The notes under the pieces were generated by a model. That model ran no database searches. It was not told the DNA's origin and saw only the letters and a program-made list of their open reading frames with translations. This document shows positions 34,059-44,300 of a stretch of 64,000 nucleotides of DNA, one piece after another (the first letter of the stretch is position 1; every line of letters begins with the position of its first letter). The DNA comes from Cytophagales bacterium (GTDB lineage Bacteria > Bacteroidota > Bacteroidia > Cytophagales > Cyclobacteriaceae), in contig JADBYQ010000024.1 of assembly GCA_020402945.1 (NCBI GenBank), positions 1-64,000 on the forward strand, written 5' to 3'. The position numbers were made by a program, and so were the translations under genes.

Positions 34059-35378
34059 CTACTTTCTAGTGACCACTCGTTGAGCAATCAACTCACCTAC
34101 AGCCCTACCCTGTTTCCCGCCCACCTCAAAGGCAGGACGGTAGTGTATGCCGCCATACATTCTGCTAATACCTGCTTCTTCTGCCGCTTGGTAAAAGGAA
34201 GTAAACTTTCTTGCGCCCATACCAAACTCAACTTCTGTTGAATCGGTAAAGGCATAGTTATCGCCAAACAATTTTGTCAACGCTACTGAAGCCGATGAAG
34301 AAATGACGCTGTGACCACTGGTATATTCCGGAAATGGAGGGGTCTGCAAGATAGGCACCCATTCTTCGTTAATGTATTGATTGATATACGTCTCTGGACG
34401 GATGACGCGACTTCTATACTTTTCGTCCCAGCAACTGATGAAACCATCTACCAGAGATAAAGAAACTCTAACATAAGCTTCTGTCGATTGCACCATCGTG
34501 GCTTTTGTTTGTGCACATACGGTTCTGGTAATATTGATCCAATGGCCTCCGGGAGAAATCTTTTTGGTGGCGAACATCACATGGCCTCGCACGTTCATAG
34601 CAAACGGATTGCAGTCCCAAAAGCTGGCAATCGCTCGTTGCTCCTCAGTAATATTCTTTACCACTTCAAAAACTTCAAAAGCCTCTTTATAGAACTGGCT
34701 AGTCTTCTCAATCGAAAATGGCGTTGGAGAAACCGGTTTAAACTGGGCAGCTGAATCAATTACAAATGTTCTGATCTTGTTCCAGTGAGGTTCAACTGCA
34801 TCCATATAAGCAGGTGGCGTTGGCTTCCAGGTGGCGGGGTTGTTTTCTATTGAATACTTTGGGAAACTCCGTGACTGCTTATAGTTATCTTTTGACGACC
34901 AAGTTAGAATATGTGCCGCCACTTGATCACCATAAGCCACCGATCTTTCAAAAATATCGTCAGGAATACCAGTTGCCTTATATTCTTTCATGACCTGTTC
35001 AATAAAAATATCCAAGTCTGCCTCCGAAAATATCAACGTTCTACCAACTTTTAACATGGCTTGCGTGGCCGCCAAGTCAAAACTATATTCTAATGCGCGG
35101 TCTGGCTTGGGCACCACTTCCAATCCATGTAATTGGCCAGCCAAAGTTCTGTAACTAGAGTCCTGCTGGATAGCGGCTTCATACGCGGCAACGCTAACAT
35201 AGGTATAGATTCTGCTCGCCACGGGCGGAGAAAATATGTCATGCACGATTCGGTCCGTGATTGCTTTCATGGATCGGTGAAGGAACTCTGGGTTCTTAGC
35301 TTTTTCCTTATACTCACTATTGTTCGAAGCGCAACTGGTTATAACCAACAGCAAAAAACCAAAACCTATTAATCTCAT
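34059..35378 (-). CDS. Vanadium-dependent haloperoxidase / PAP2-family lipoprotein
   Basis: A 439-residue helical protein with lipoprotein signal GFLLLVITSC (Cys16). The C-terminal third carries the phosphatase/haloperoxidase signature: a basic segment (DEKYRSRVIRPETYI), PPFPEYTSGHSVIS with the acid-base His, and RMYGGIHYRPAFEVGG with the His that would bind vanadate or form the phospho-intermediate. Sequence alone does not separate a haloperoxidase from an acid phosphatase. It lies six bases after the DUF2442 gene and may be the last gene of the GH65/CRTAC1 transcript. Anchored on the envelope. Confidence 0.85.
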   Translation of the reverse strand: MRLIGFGFLLLVITSCASNNSEYKEKAKNPEFLHRSMKAITDRIVHDIFSPPVASRIYTYVSVAAYEAAIQQDSSYRTLAGQLHGLEVVPKPDRALEYSFDLAATQAMLKVGRTLIFSEADLDIFIEQVMKEYKATGIPDDIFERSVAYGDQVAAHILTWSSKDNYKQSRSFPKYSIENNPATWKPTPPAYMDAVEPHWNKIRTFVIDSAAQFKPVSPTPFSIEKTSQFYKEAFEVFEVVKNITEEQRAIASFWDCNPFAMNVRGHVMFATKKISPGGHWINITRTVCAQTKATMVQSTEAYVRVSLSLVDGFISCWDEKYRSRVIRPETYINQYINEEWVPILQTPPFPEYTSGHSVISSSASVALTKLFGDNYAFTDSTEVEFGMGARKFTSFYQAAEEAGISRMYGGIHYRPAFEVGGKQGRAVGELIAQRVVTRK

Positions 35379-35384
35379 CTCTTC

Positions 35385-35729
35385 TTATTTAACAACGTAT
35401 AAAACTTCCTCCGCTTGTTCAGAAACAAAATCATAGAGTACATCAATTGAAAATATTACGTCCTCGTTTTTTCCCCAAAAAATATTCCCGTTTTGCACAT
35501 TGAATTTCTTAAACTTCTCTATGGCAAAGTATTTGAGGTTTGCCCCCTTAACGTATCGATGAAACAAGGGTAGAAAATCAACCACTTTAACTTCACCTGT
35601 ACTGAATTTTATTGAAATCACGAAGTCATGGACGTAGCTGGCCGAGAGAACCAAAACTACTTTCTCTTTAGTTTTAGTCTTATTACCTCGCAGGTTACGT
35701 CTTGTTGATAAATGAACACTTTTTGCCAT
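35385..35729 (-). CDS. DUF2442 family protein
   Basis: A 114-residue protein. The DUF2442 core runs from VVLVLSASYVHDFVISIKFSTGEVKVVDFLPLF to DVLYDFVSE. The first ~25 residues are basic (STRRNLRGNKTKTKEK) and overlap the end of the DUF4160 gene by 73 bases in another frame. DUF4160 and DUF2442 genes are commonly neighbours and are suspected toxin-antitoxin-like or regulatory pairs; a mechanism has not been seen here. A later non-ATG start would shorten the overlap. Confidence 0.75.
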   Translation of the reverse strand: MAKSVHLSTRRNLRGNKTKTKEKVVLVLSASYVHDFVISIKFSTGEVKVVDFLPLFHRYVKGANLKYFAIEKFKKFNVQNGNIFWGKNEDVIFSIDVLYDFVSEQAEEVLYVVK

Positions 35730-35968
35730 TTCTCGATTATTTTTACTTTGTAAGCCTTTAAAAAAACTGATACTTCGTTTACTTGAGTTTGGCTCAAAGG
35801 TCTTTTACCCTTCACTTTCCTAAACAACAAAATTAAGTCATTCTCGTGAATCAAAAAATCAACTTTACACTCTTGCTCTCGACCTACTTGAACATGCACA
35901 TGGATTGGAAGATGATCATTGGAATAGAATCGAATCACATAATTCAGATATTGAAATATCTTAGGCAT
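35657..35968 (-). CDS. DUF4160 family protein
   Basis: A 103-residue protein with the DUF4160 pattern at its N-terminus: VIRFYSNDHLPIHVHVQVG, where Asp, His and the HVHV histidines are the conserved residues, followed by a helical stretch (SQTQVNEVSVFLKAYKVKIIEKWQKVF). The last part, where the frame overlaps DUF2442, is beyond the core. It begins 15 bases after the GH65 stop, and a possible -7 box lies directly upstream, so it may be transcribed separately as well as by read-through. Confidence 0.8.
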   Translation of the reverse strand: MPKIFQYLNYVIRFYSNDHLPIHVHVQVGREQECKVDFLIHENDLILLFRKVKGKRPLSQTQVNEVSVFLKAYKVKIIEKWQKVFIYQQDVTCEVIRLKLKRK

Positions 35969-35978
35969 AGGTAAGTTC

Positions 35979-35986
35979 CAAAACTA
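35979..35986 (-). promoter_or_regulatory. Possible -7 box for the DUF4160/DUF2442 pair
   Basis: The minus strand reads TAGTTTTG (TAnnTTTG) 10 bases upstream of the DUF4160 ATG and overlaps the GH65 stop codon. No TTG is seen at the normal -33 distance, so this may be chance. Confidence 0.25.
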
Positions 35987-38011
35987 CTTCACTGAAAAAC
36001 TGACTTTCGTCACCCCTACCCCTTTAATCTCCAATGATTTCCAGGTCTTTGGCAGTTTGGTTTTTATTTGCGTGATGCCTGCATCAGAAATGGTTAATCC
36101 ACCAAATCCATTCATGACGGCCTGTAAAAATCCGCCTGCTCCGGTCGCAAAATAAGGATTAGTACCACCAGCTGTTTCCGATAAAACACCAAATGGTGGC
36201 ACCTCGTTTGGTTTGTACGATTTCGCAAACAGCTCCGTTGCCTTCTCCAGATTCCCGATGCGAGAATAGATAGCAGATAAAGCTGAATGCCCCATTGCAG
36301 GTCCTTCGGGTGAGTAGCGCGGTTCATAGTACTTCAGATCCTTTTCGATCTGGGCTTTGTCCGAAATGAAGTCTAAGGGAAATGCCAACAAGTTTACGTC
36401 TCCTTGCTTGATAGTTACACCATCATAAGTTGCATTTTCCTTTGTCGTACCATCGGGAAATTTCAAGATCGGTATATTCTGCGCGACCACTTCCCAATCC
36501 GGATTTGGTGCAAGGCCCATCTCCTTGGCTGCTTGGGTCGCATACCGAAGTACAGTAATAGCCATGCCATTGGTGAACGCATTGTTGTCAATATTTTCTT
36601 GCCATTCGTTTGCACCAATTACATTGTTGATCTCAAATTTCCCTGGACCTTTCCTCTCTACACGGCTGGCCCAAAAATCAGCTACTTCTTTTAGCACAGG
36701 ATAACCACGTTCTTTCAACCACGTTTTATCTTTGGTTACCTGATAGTATTTCCAAAACGCCCAACCCACGCAGCCAGTAATGTGGTGTTGAAATGGTCCA
36801 GTAAGAGCCCACACTGGAGTATCCTCGGTGCCTTCAGACGATGACTCCCAAGGGAACATTGCGCCTTTGTAACCATGCGAAAATGCATTCTGCTTCGCAG
36901 CTGCCAGGCGATTGTAGCGATACTCTAAAATTGATTTGGCAATCTCTGGTTGCAGCATAAGGATAGGTGGATACATCCACAACTCCGTATCCCAAAACAC
37001 ATGACCATTATAACCCAAACCAGAAAGACCCATAGGCGAAAGGCTCAAGCCCGTCCCCTCCCTGGCGAACGAGTAGAGATGGTATAGTGCAAATCGAACA
37101 TCTTTTTGAGTTTGCAAATCACCCTCAATTACAATATCGCTCTTCCACAACTTTTCCCATTCTGCCACGTGGCGTTGGAGCAATCGTTCCGTTCCTTCCA
37201 ATCGCGCGAAAATGGTGAGCCGTTCCGCTTCATTTAGCGGATCTTGAAAGTTGGCCGTGGAAGTTGCTGACGATACAACGCTAAATGAATAGCTCTCTCC
37301 CGTTTTCAAACTCTTGTTGAATTTCGCGAGATGCATACTGTAATCCCAATCTTCATGAATGAGATCAGGTTCTTGTCCATGGGACTCCGAAAAAATAATG
37401 CTATTGCTAGCCGCAACTGTGTGCTTACCAGAGGGGCTTTTTCCTACTGAAGATAACAAGGGCAACTTCACATGAGGCCGATCTATTTCGCTATAGGTAT
37501 TGCGCACATCAGCCAAATGATTAGGGGCTTCAATGACACTCATCGGTGTCACCTTCACATCCTTCTTCGCTTTGAGCTCTACGATCGACATCGCTGTATA
37601 GGGCAAGTGACGAAGCGCCATCATCGAGTGCTTCACTGATAATTTATCACCCACATCAAAGGTTGTAACCAAAATCGCCTTCTTCATATCCAGTGTTTGG
37701 CGGTAGTTTGTAATATCTTTTATTCCTATTCGTCTACCATCAACATCCAAATTCATATTGGCATGGTTAAACGTTTTGAGGATATTAGAAACACGCCCAC
37801 GTTGATAGTAGTCGTAGACACCATTCAATACCACGTCTCTCACTTTCATGGGTTCAGGCGAAGAGACCAAACCGACCATGCCATTGGCTACAGTCACTCC
37901 GTAATAACTGTTTGGGTCAATGGCTTTGGCTTCGATGAGCCACGGGTCGCTTTGCTGAGAAAAAACTTCAACTCCGCACAGAATTAAGATCAACGTGAGC
38001 AAATGCTTCAT
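35984..38011 (-). CDS. GH65-family glycoside hydrolase, exported (kojibiose/trehalose-hydrolase type)
   Basis: A 675-residue exported protein with signal MKHLLTLILILCGVEVFSQQ. An N-terminal beta-sandwich (to ~residue 260) precedes an (alpha/alpha)6 barrel. The GH65 general acid is E469 in GANEWQENIDNNAFTN. A second candidate carboxylate, E612 in VLSETAGG, lies where Bacteroidota GH65 hydrolases place their general base. Most bacterial GH65 enzymes are cytosolic phosphorylases; export and this Glu argue for a hydrolase, as in the kojibiose hydrolase described from Flavobacterium johnsoniae. Substrate (alpha-1,2-glucosides or trehalose) is inference. Its ATG overlaps the preceding CRTAC1 stop (ATGA), so it is coupled to that gene. 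Confidence 0.88.
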   Translation of the reverse strand: MKHLLTLILILCGVEVFSQQSDPWLIEAKAIDPNSYYGVTVANGMVGLVSSPEPMKVRDVVLNGVYDYYQRGRVSNILKTFNHANMNLDVDGRRIGIKDITNYRQTLDMKKAILVTTFDVGDKLSVKHSMMALRHLPYTAMSIVELKAKKDVKVTPMSVIEAPNHLADVRNTYSEIDRPHVKLPLLSSVGKSPSGKHTVAASNSIIFSESHGQEPDLIHEDWDYSMHLAKFNKSLKTGESYSFSVVSSATSTANFQDPLNEAERLTIFARLEGTERLLQRHVAEWEKLWKSDIVIEGDLQTQKDVRFALYHLYSFAREGTGLSLSPMGLSGLGYNGHVFWDTELWMYPPILMLQPEIAKSILEYRYNRLAAAKQNAFSHGYKGAMFPWESSSEGTEDTPVWALTGPFQHHITGCVGWAFWKYYQVTKDKTWLKERGYPVLKEVADFWASRVERKGPGKFEINNVIGANEWQENIDNNAFTNGMAITVLRYATQAAKEMGLAPNPDWEVVAQNIPILKFPDGTTKENATYDGVTIKQGDVNLLAFPLDFISDKAQIEKDLKYYEPRYSPEGPAMGHSALSAIYSRIGNLEKATELFAKSYKPNEVPPFGVLSETAGGTNPYFATGAGGFLQAVMNGFGGLTISDAGITQIKTKLPKTWKSLEIKGVGVTKVSFSVK

Positions 38012-41000
38012 TGTGATACTATTTTAAATCCTACGATGGACTGATCATTCCTTGAAACTAAGATAATTTTCTCATTTTTGAAATTACTGAGTACCTGAAT
38101 ATGCCGTGTTTCTCCCTTCACCACAAATCCGGATTCTTGCGCGTCCACAGGCTTCCAGTTACCCATTCCGTCACCCAGCATAATCAGACCGATACTCGCA
38201 TCATACCTACCAAAATCGGGCTGCACCGCATCTAAATTTCCGCCTAGGAGCAAGTCGTTGAAGCCATCCTTGTTAACATCTTCCATGGCGATCGCATAAA
38301 CTGGAGCGAGTTGTGCTTCGGCTGGCAAATTCACTAGGGTTAATTTGCCTTTATCATTTCTTAGATAGGATGAACTGAGCGTTTCCACCTGCATGCGCGC
38401 TGAGTTTCCCTTTTGTTGGGGAGTGACAATGTCTTCCAGATTTACATTGCGGTAATCTTGGTAACGAAGGAATTTCCTTTTCAAACCTGGAAGCTGCTTT
38501 ATCAACTGATCGCGCGAGGCAAACGGGTAACTTTTGTCTCCATTGTAGTAAACCAAAATATGGTCTGACCCACCGTTGCTATCAAAGTCACCTAAGTACA
38601 AGGATAAAGGCTGTTCGGTAGAAACTTTTAATCGGGAGTTCTGACCTAAGTTGCCAAGCACATAATCGTCATCTCCATCATTGTCGAAATCAGATGCCTC
38701 GATTGCGTTCCACAAGCCGCTAGTAAAAGTAAGGCCAAACTGTTCGGTCTGGTTTTCAAATTGATGATTCTGATTTTGGATTAAAGCGGTAATGGGCATC
38801 CACTCCCCCACTAAAATCAAGTCAACACGGCCATCCTTATTCACATCCGTCCAGGCAGCATCCTTCACTAAGCCTGGTCGTATTTGCGTTGGATTATTAA
38901 ACCGGCTATTGCCAAGCCAATTCGGCACATCCGAAAAATCACCTTTACCGTCATTTCGCAATAAATAGCTTTGGGGAGCCATTCCGTACAAAAAAGGTAT
39001 TACACTTGCCCCGATAAAAACATCTGTATCTCCGTCTCCATCATAATCAAATGGCTTGATACATGATGCATTCAAAATTATTCTTGGAATTGAATTATTG
39101 TCTCGTTGAAAATTTCCGCGTCCATCGTTTTTGTAAAGTCTAGGTCGCAAAGCCTCCGGTTTGTTGCTTGGGTCTTGCCCACCAGCCGCTACCAATAAAT
39201 CCAAATCATGATCACCGTCTACATCGATAAACTCGGCTGCTATGTCCTCGGTAAACGAATCAGAAAAAAAGTCTTTATTGCGTTTCTCAATCCACCCACC
39301 TTGCTTTGTTTGAATAAAAATTGAAGCAGACTGATCTTTGCCACCGCCTACAAAAATATCTGTTAAGGCATCCCCATCCACATCACCTTGGGCTAACGGT
39401 GGTCCCTGGGTCGTTAGCATGTGGGGTATCAAGCCTTCGTTGTTGAACGAATTGTAATCATCTTCTTGGTGAACAAAATTTGGGACTGATGATTTCGGTA
39501 GCGGCTCAACCATCCGCTTACTTGGCAGCAGGCGCTGATAATCAAATCTTTCTTTTGCGTCTGACTGTTTTGCGGAGATAGTCTTACCTGCCTCAACACT
39601 ATTCAATTTCTGGAAAGTTCCTTTCGGCCAAACAATAAGAATTGAATCAGCTTTGACAGAATTTCCTAAACCAACAATTATTCTCGTATCGGAAGAAGAA
39701 CTAAATCCACGTGTAGCCGAAACTTCGCAGGATTGAAAGTCAGTACCTGTGTAAGTTAAAACTTTAGCTCCTATGCCGAATGAATTTGGTTTACTTCCAA
39801 TTAAACTGATTCTTATGCTTTGCGATCGGGTATTATTTTGATATACGAAAGCCGGTTGATTGATGTTATTTACGACCACATCCAAATCTCCATCATTGTC
39901 CAAATCAGCGTACGCGCTTCCATTTGAAAAAGACGGAGTGTTGACTCCCCACTCCGTTGAAACGTCCTTAAAATGAATACCATCTACATTTTTAAAAACA
40001 AAGTTAGAAACCTTGCCATCCGGCATTGTATTCAAGATATTCAAGTCGGATGATTCGATGGTTTGAAGCGAATCTTGAATCGCTTGATTAGAAATGAAGT
40101 TGATATAGTCGAGGTCATTAGGCCTACGAACGATACCATTCGAAACAAATAAGTCTTTCAGTCCATCGTTGTCAAAATCTGCCATCAAAGGAGACCAACT
40201 CCAATCGGTAGCTTCCACTCCCGCCAAAGGCGCGACATCACTAAAAGTAAGCAATGAGTCTGTGATGTACCGATTGAGTTGAAGGCAATTACGAGCTACT
40301 TGATAATGGTATCCGAATTTTAATTTGTATTTGTAAACTTCGTATGCATCCTCACCCGCAGAAGTTTTAATTACTGATTCATCCCTTGGTAGCATATCCG
40401 TTGTAATGATATCAGGCCGCCCATCGTTATTGATGTCCGATATATCATTGCCCATGGAAAAGCGGCTTGAGTGAGCCAATGATTTTTCAAGAATCTGTTT
40501 AAACGTTCCATCTTTCTGGTTGATATACAAATAATCGTTTTCCTGAAAATCGTTCGATACGTAGATATCAGGATATCCGTCAAGATTAACATCTGAAACA
40601 CCTACACCTAAGCCATACCCCAATCGACTGCTCAATATTCCAGCCTCACTGGTGACGTTTACAAACTTGATCAATCCAGTATTTCTTCCGTTGCTTAGCA
40701 ATTCGTTTCTAAAAAGCTGATCACCACTCAGCGAATCAGACCTCACCCGGTTGGATATCGAAACATATGAGCTTGCACTATGTACAGAATGATTGAGCAA
40801 ATAACAATCTAAATCACCATCTAAATCATAGTCAAAAAAAATAGTTTGGGTTGAAAATCCTTTAAACTTCAACCCAAACTCCTCCGTTTTATCGGAAAAA
40901 GTTAAATCACCATTGTTGATCAGCAACTGGTTTTGAGAATTGAAACTTTTGTAATTGCCCACTCCACAAACATAGATATCCAAGAAGCCATCTCCGTTGA

Positions 41001-41367
41001 CATCGGCCATAGTAACTCCCGTCTTCCAATTCCCAATTCCCTTTGCGCCCGATTTTTCGGTAATATCTTCAAACCTAAAACCACCTTTATTGAGATAGAG
41101 CCTATTTGAATACTGATTAGAAGAAAAATAAATATCCAATAGCCCGTCATTGTTGATATCGCCACAGGCAACGCCACCCCCATTGTAAAAATAGAGATAC
41201 TCGATAATGTTGAAACTCTTGTCCTCGGTCAGTTGATTGGTAAACTTAATACCTGTCTCTGTCGGTTGCTTTAATAAAAACAACGGAGATGACTTTTTCT
41301 CATCTTTACATTGTAAAAATAAAAGGGCAGCGAACAAGCTAGCACATCGTACCCACTGTTTATTCAT
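38008..41367 (-). CDS. CRTAC1-type VCBS/ASPIC-UnbV lipoprotein (paralogue A)
   Basis: A 1119-residue lipoprotein (ALLFLQC, Cys20). Residues ~30-505 contain many FG-GAP/VCBS calcium-loop repeats (DVNGDGFLDIYV, DYDLDGDLDCYL, DLDNDGDLDVVV), expected to form a beta-propeller. An ASPIC/UnbV domain follows at ~515-590 (IGAKVLTYTGTDFQSCEVSATRGFSSSSDTRI). A second propeller runs to ~1100. The protein is predicted to be on the cell surface or periplasmic face. It overlaps paralogue B's stop by eight bases and the GH65 start by four, so it is part of a tightly coupled string. Function is unknown; glycan binding or a SusCD accessory role is inference. Automatic labels such as RNA-binding protein have no support here. 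Confidence 0.88.
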   Translation of the reverse strand: MNKQWVRCASLFAALLFLQCKDEKKSSPLFLLKQPTETGIKFTNQLTEDKSFNIIEYLYFYNGGGVACGDINNDGLLDIYFSSNQYSNRLYLNKGGFRFEDITEKSGAKGIGNWKTGVTMADVNGDGFLDIYVCGVGNYKSFNSQNQLLINNGDLTFSDKTEEFGLKFKGFSTQTIFFDYDLDGDLDCYLLNHSVHSASSYVSISNRVRSDSLSGDQLFRNELLSNGRNTGLIKFVNVTSEAGILSSRLGYGLGVGVSDVNLDGYPDIYVSNDFQENDYLYINQKDGTFKQILEKSLAHSSRFSMGNDISDINNDGRPDIITTDMLPRDESVIKTSAGEDAYEVYKYKLKFGYHYQVARNCLQLNRYITDSLLTFSDVAPLAGVEATDWSWSPLMADFDNDGLKDLFVSNGIVRRPNDLDYINFISNQAIQDSLQTIESSDLNILNTMPDGKVSNFVFKNVDGIHFKDVSTEWGVNTPSFSNGSAYADLDNDGDLDVVVNNINQPAFVYQNNTRSQSIRISLIGSKPNSFGIGAKVLTYTGTDFQSCEVSATRGFSSSSDTRIIVGLGNSVKADSILIVWPKGTFQKLNSVEAGKTISAKQSDAKERFDYQRLLPSKRMVEPLPKSSVPNFVHQEDDYNSFNNEGLIPHMLTTQGPPLAQGDVDGDALTDIFVGGGKDQSASIFIQTKQGGWIEKRNKDFFSDSFTEDIAAEFIDVDGDHDLDLLVAAGGQDPSNKPEALRPRLYKNDGRGNFQRDNNSIPRIILNASCIKPFDYDGDGDTDVFIGASVIPFLYGMAPQSYLLRNDGKGDFSDVPNWLGNSRFNNPTQIRPGLVKDAAWTDVNKDGRVDLILVGEWMPITALIQNQNHQFENQTEQFGLTFTSGLWNAIEASDFDNDGDDDYVLGNLGQNSRLKVSTEQPLSLYLGDFDSNGGSDHILVYYNGDKSYPFASRDQLIKQLPGLKRKFLRYQDYRNVNLEDIVTPQQKGNSARMQVETLSSSYLRNDKGKLTLVNLPAEAQLAPVYAIAMEDVNKDGFNDLLLGGNLDAVQPDFGRYDASIGLIMLGDGMGNWKPVDAQESGFVVKGETRHIQVLSNFKNEKIILVSRNDQSIVGFKIVSQ

Positions 41368-44300
41368 TCACTTTCAGGAAAATAGGTGTGTCATTGTTAC
41401 GTGCAACCAGAATTAAGTTATTCTTTCCTACTTTAATTCGCTTGATGTCGCGAACCTCACCATCAATCATCAATCCGCAATCTTTGTTAGGTACTACTTT
41501 AAATTTTCCTTTCCCATCACCCTTTAGAAATGTTCCGTAGCTTGCGTCATAACGCCCTGCTTCAGGTTTGACTCTATACAAGTTACCCCCCATCAAAATA
41601 TCTTTATTACCATCTTTGTCAATATCTTCAATATGAACGGCATAAACAGGGGAGATCTGCGCTTCTATTGGAAGTGCCTCAAGTGTGAAGTTTCCATTTC
41701 CCTGATTGAACATGATACTTGTCGAAAAATTAAATGCATCTAACCGTTGGGCTGCTTTTAATTGTTCGGGACCAAAAATTTCAGAAATTGTTGCGTTCTT
41801 ATAATCTTCATACTTTAGAAACTTCTTTTTTAATGAAGGTATTTGAGAAAGAAGGTCATGACGGAGTACCATGGGGTAACTTTTATTTCCAATAAAAGTT
41901 GTAATGATTTGTTCCATCATTCCGTTTTGATCAAAGTCACTTACCCACATTGTTACAGGTTTGTCAATACTAGCTCTGAACCGTGAATTCCAACCATGGT
42001 TACCGATTACAAAATCGAGATCTCCATCATTGTCAAGGTCTGCTGACGCAATCGTATTCCACCATCCGTTAGAGTTGATCAAGGGTATTGACCTTTCTAA
42101 CTTTCCGTGGTTATTGATATACACACTAACTGGCATCCACTCACCCACAATAACAAGGTCATCATCGCGATCTGAATCAACGTCTGCCCAAATGGCGCTG
42201 GTTATCATTCCAATGTTTTCTATAATCTGGGCAATAGCAAAAAAACCTTTGCCATCGTTCTTTAGCAGGTAGCCATTGACGGGCATACCATAACTGAATG
42301 GTGCTAACCTTACACCAACAAATAGATCTTGATCGCCATCGGAATCAACATCAGATGCAACAACGCAAGAAGTGCTCTCAAATTTACCAGATGGGAGACT
42401 TTGCTCTGATTTGATCAACCCACCTTTACCATCGTTAAAATAAAGTCGATCTAAAAAAGCCGAAGAGCTTGGCGAGAATTCGTTGCCTCCGCTGCACACA
42501 TAAAGATCTTGGTCACCATCGGCATCAGCATCAAAGAAAATACTACCTGTGTCTTCTGAGGTTCTTTCATTCAAAAAATGATCAATCTTTTTAACAAAAC
42601 TTCCACTCTGCTGCTGTAGGTATATTGCACTTATTTGATCTTTTGCACCACCTATAAAAAAGTCGTTCAATCCATCTCCATTTACATCTGCAACAGAAAC
42701 TTTGGGGCCCTCGGTACTCAGCATATGATAGATTAGTCGATCGCGATCAAAATCTACAAAATCGTTCTCTACATGCTTCTCGATAGCGGGAATAACAAAA
42801 CCCTTTGAGAAAATCTTCTTTATTGTACCATCGTTTGAACGCTTAGCCAAAGCAACTCCTTCTGGCTCTTGTAACTTTAACGTTTGATTCGTGGCAACAT
42901 TCGTCAAAGTTGTTTTCACTCCCGAGGGCCACTCTACCAAGACTTCATCTACGTTATCGACCTGTCCAACACCCAAATTGGGTCTTGGATCTACCGAAGA
43001 TTCAAAACCACGATTAGGCAAGTGCTCTAAATAATAGGCCATCTCTCCAATTTTTGCAGTAATTTTTGTCCCGATAGCACTTGAATTTGACCCTAGGCCG
43101 TGCAGCTCGAACTTTAAATATCTATTGTTTCGATTTAGGATATTGCTTTCGTTGCGAAGGATCGAAGCCTGTTCATTTACACGATTAATAACTAGATCCA
43201 TGTCTCCATCATTGTCAAGATCAGCGTACGCGCTTCCATTCGAAAAATTTAACTCATCAAGCCCCCAGGCAACTGTCATATTTTCAAATCGCAATGAACC
43301 CAAATTACGAAAAGCAAAATCCGAAACAGGTGTTGAAGGAATCAATTCAACCAGTTTTTTGTAGTCGACTTGATTATTAGACACAATCGACTTGACAACC
43401 TCTCCACTTGAGACATACTGAAGGTAATCTTGATTAGTGAGATCCTGGTAAATTCCGTTGGCAACAAAAACATCCTTGAGTCCATCGTTGTCCATGTCGA
43501 AAATTAACGCACCCCAACTCCATTCTGTTGCCTCCATTCCTGTCAATCTTCCTATTTCACTAAACGAATTATTGCCATTGTTTAGTTGTAGCATGTTGCG
43601 CGTAAACTGGTGGTAAAAATCGTTGTTCAAATTGTTTTGATATCGATCCCAGTTTTCGAAAGTAGTTACTGTCTTTAATCGTTGGTTTGACTCTGGCAAC
43701 ATCTCGGTAACGAAAATATCCGGATAAGCGTCATTGTTAACATCTGCCAAATCCGCACCCATGGAAGCTCCACTGACCGATTTCATTTGTTCTGTGAGGC
43801 ACTCACGAAAACTGCCGTCTTGTTTGTTGATATACAGATAATCTCGCTCGAAAAAATCGTTTGATACATAGATATCCAACCATCCATCCTTGTTTATATC
43901 CCCTACTGACGCCCCTAAGCCAAATCCGATAACGCTTCCATAAATACCAGCTTGCTCACTAACGTCAATGAAATGTCCATTTTCATTACGCATTAACTTA
44001 TCGCCACCCAACAAGTCGCGTTTAGGACGTTCATTCTTTTGAAGATTAAAACTTCCTATTGCCCTATAAGAGTTATTCAAAATATAAACATCGAGATCAT
44101 TGTCTCTGTCATAGTCGAAAAAAATCGCATGGGTTGTAAAGCCTTTGTCAGCCAACCCATACTCTTTTGCCCGTTCGGTAAATGTCAAATCTCCATTGTT
44201 GATAAACAGCTCATTTTCCTTATTATCACCCTTTACATCACCCGAATTGCAAATATAAATATCTAGCCAACCGTCACCGTTTACGTCAGCCATACTTACA

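Noticed and set aside
34059-35378. Functional link between the haloperoxidase-like protein and the IYD-like dehalogenase
   Set aside because: They are more than 33 kb apart in unrelated operons, and the haloperoxidase motif cannot be told from an acid phosphatase by sequence alone.
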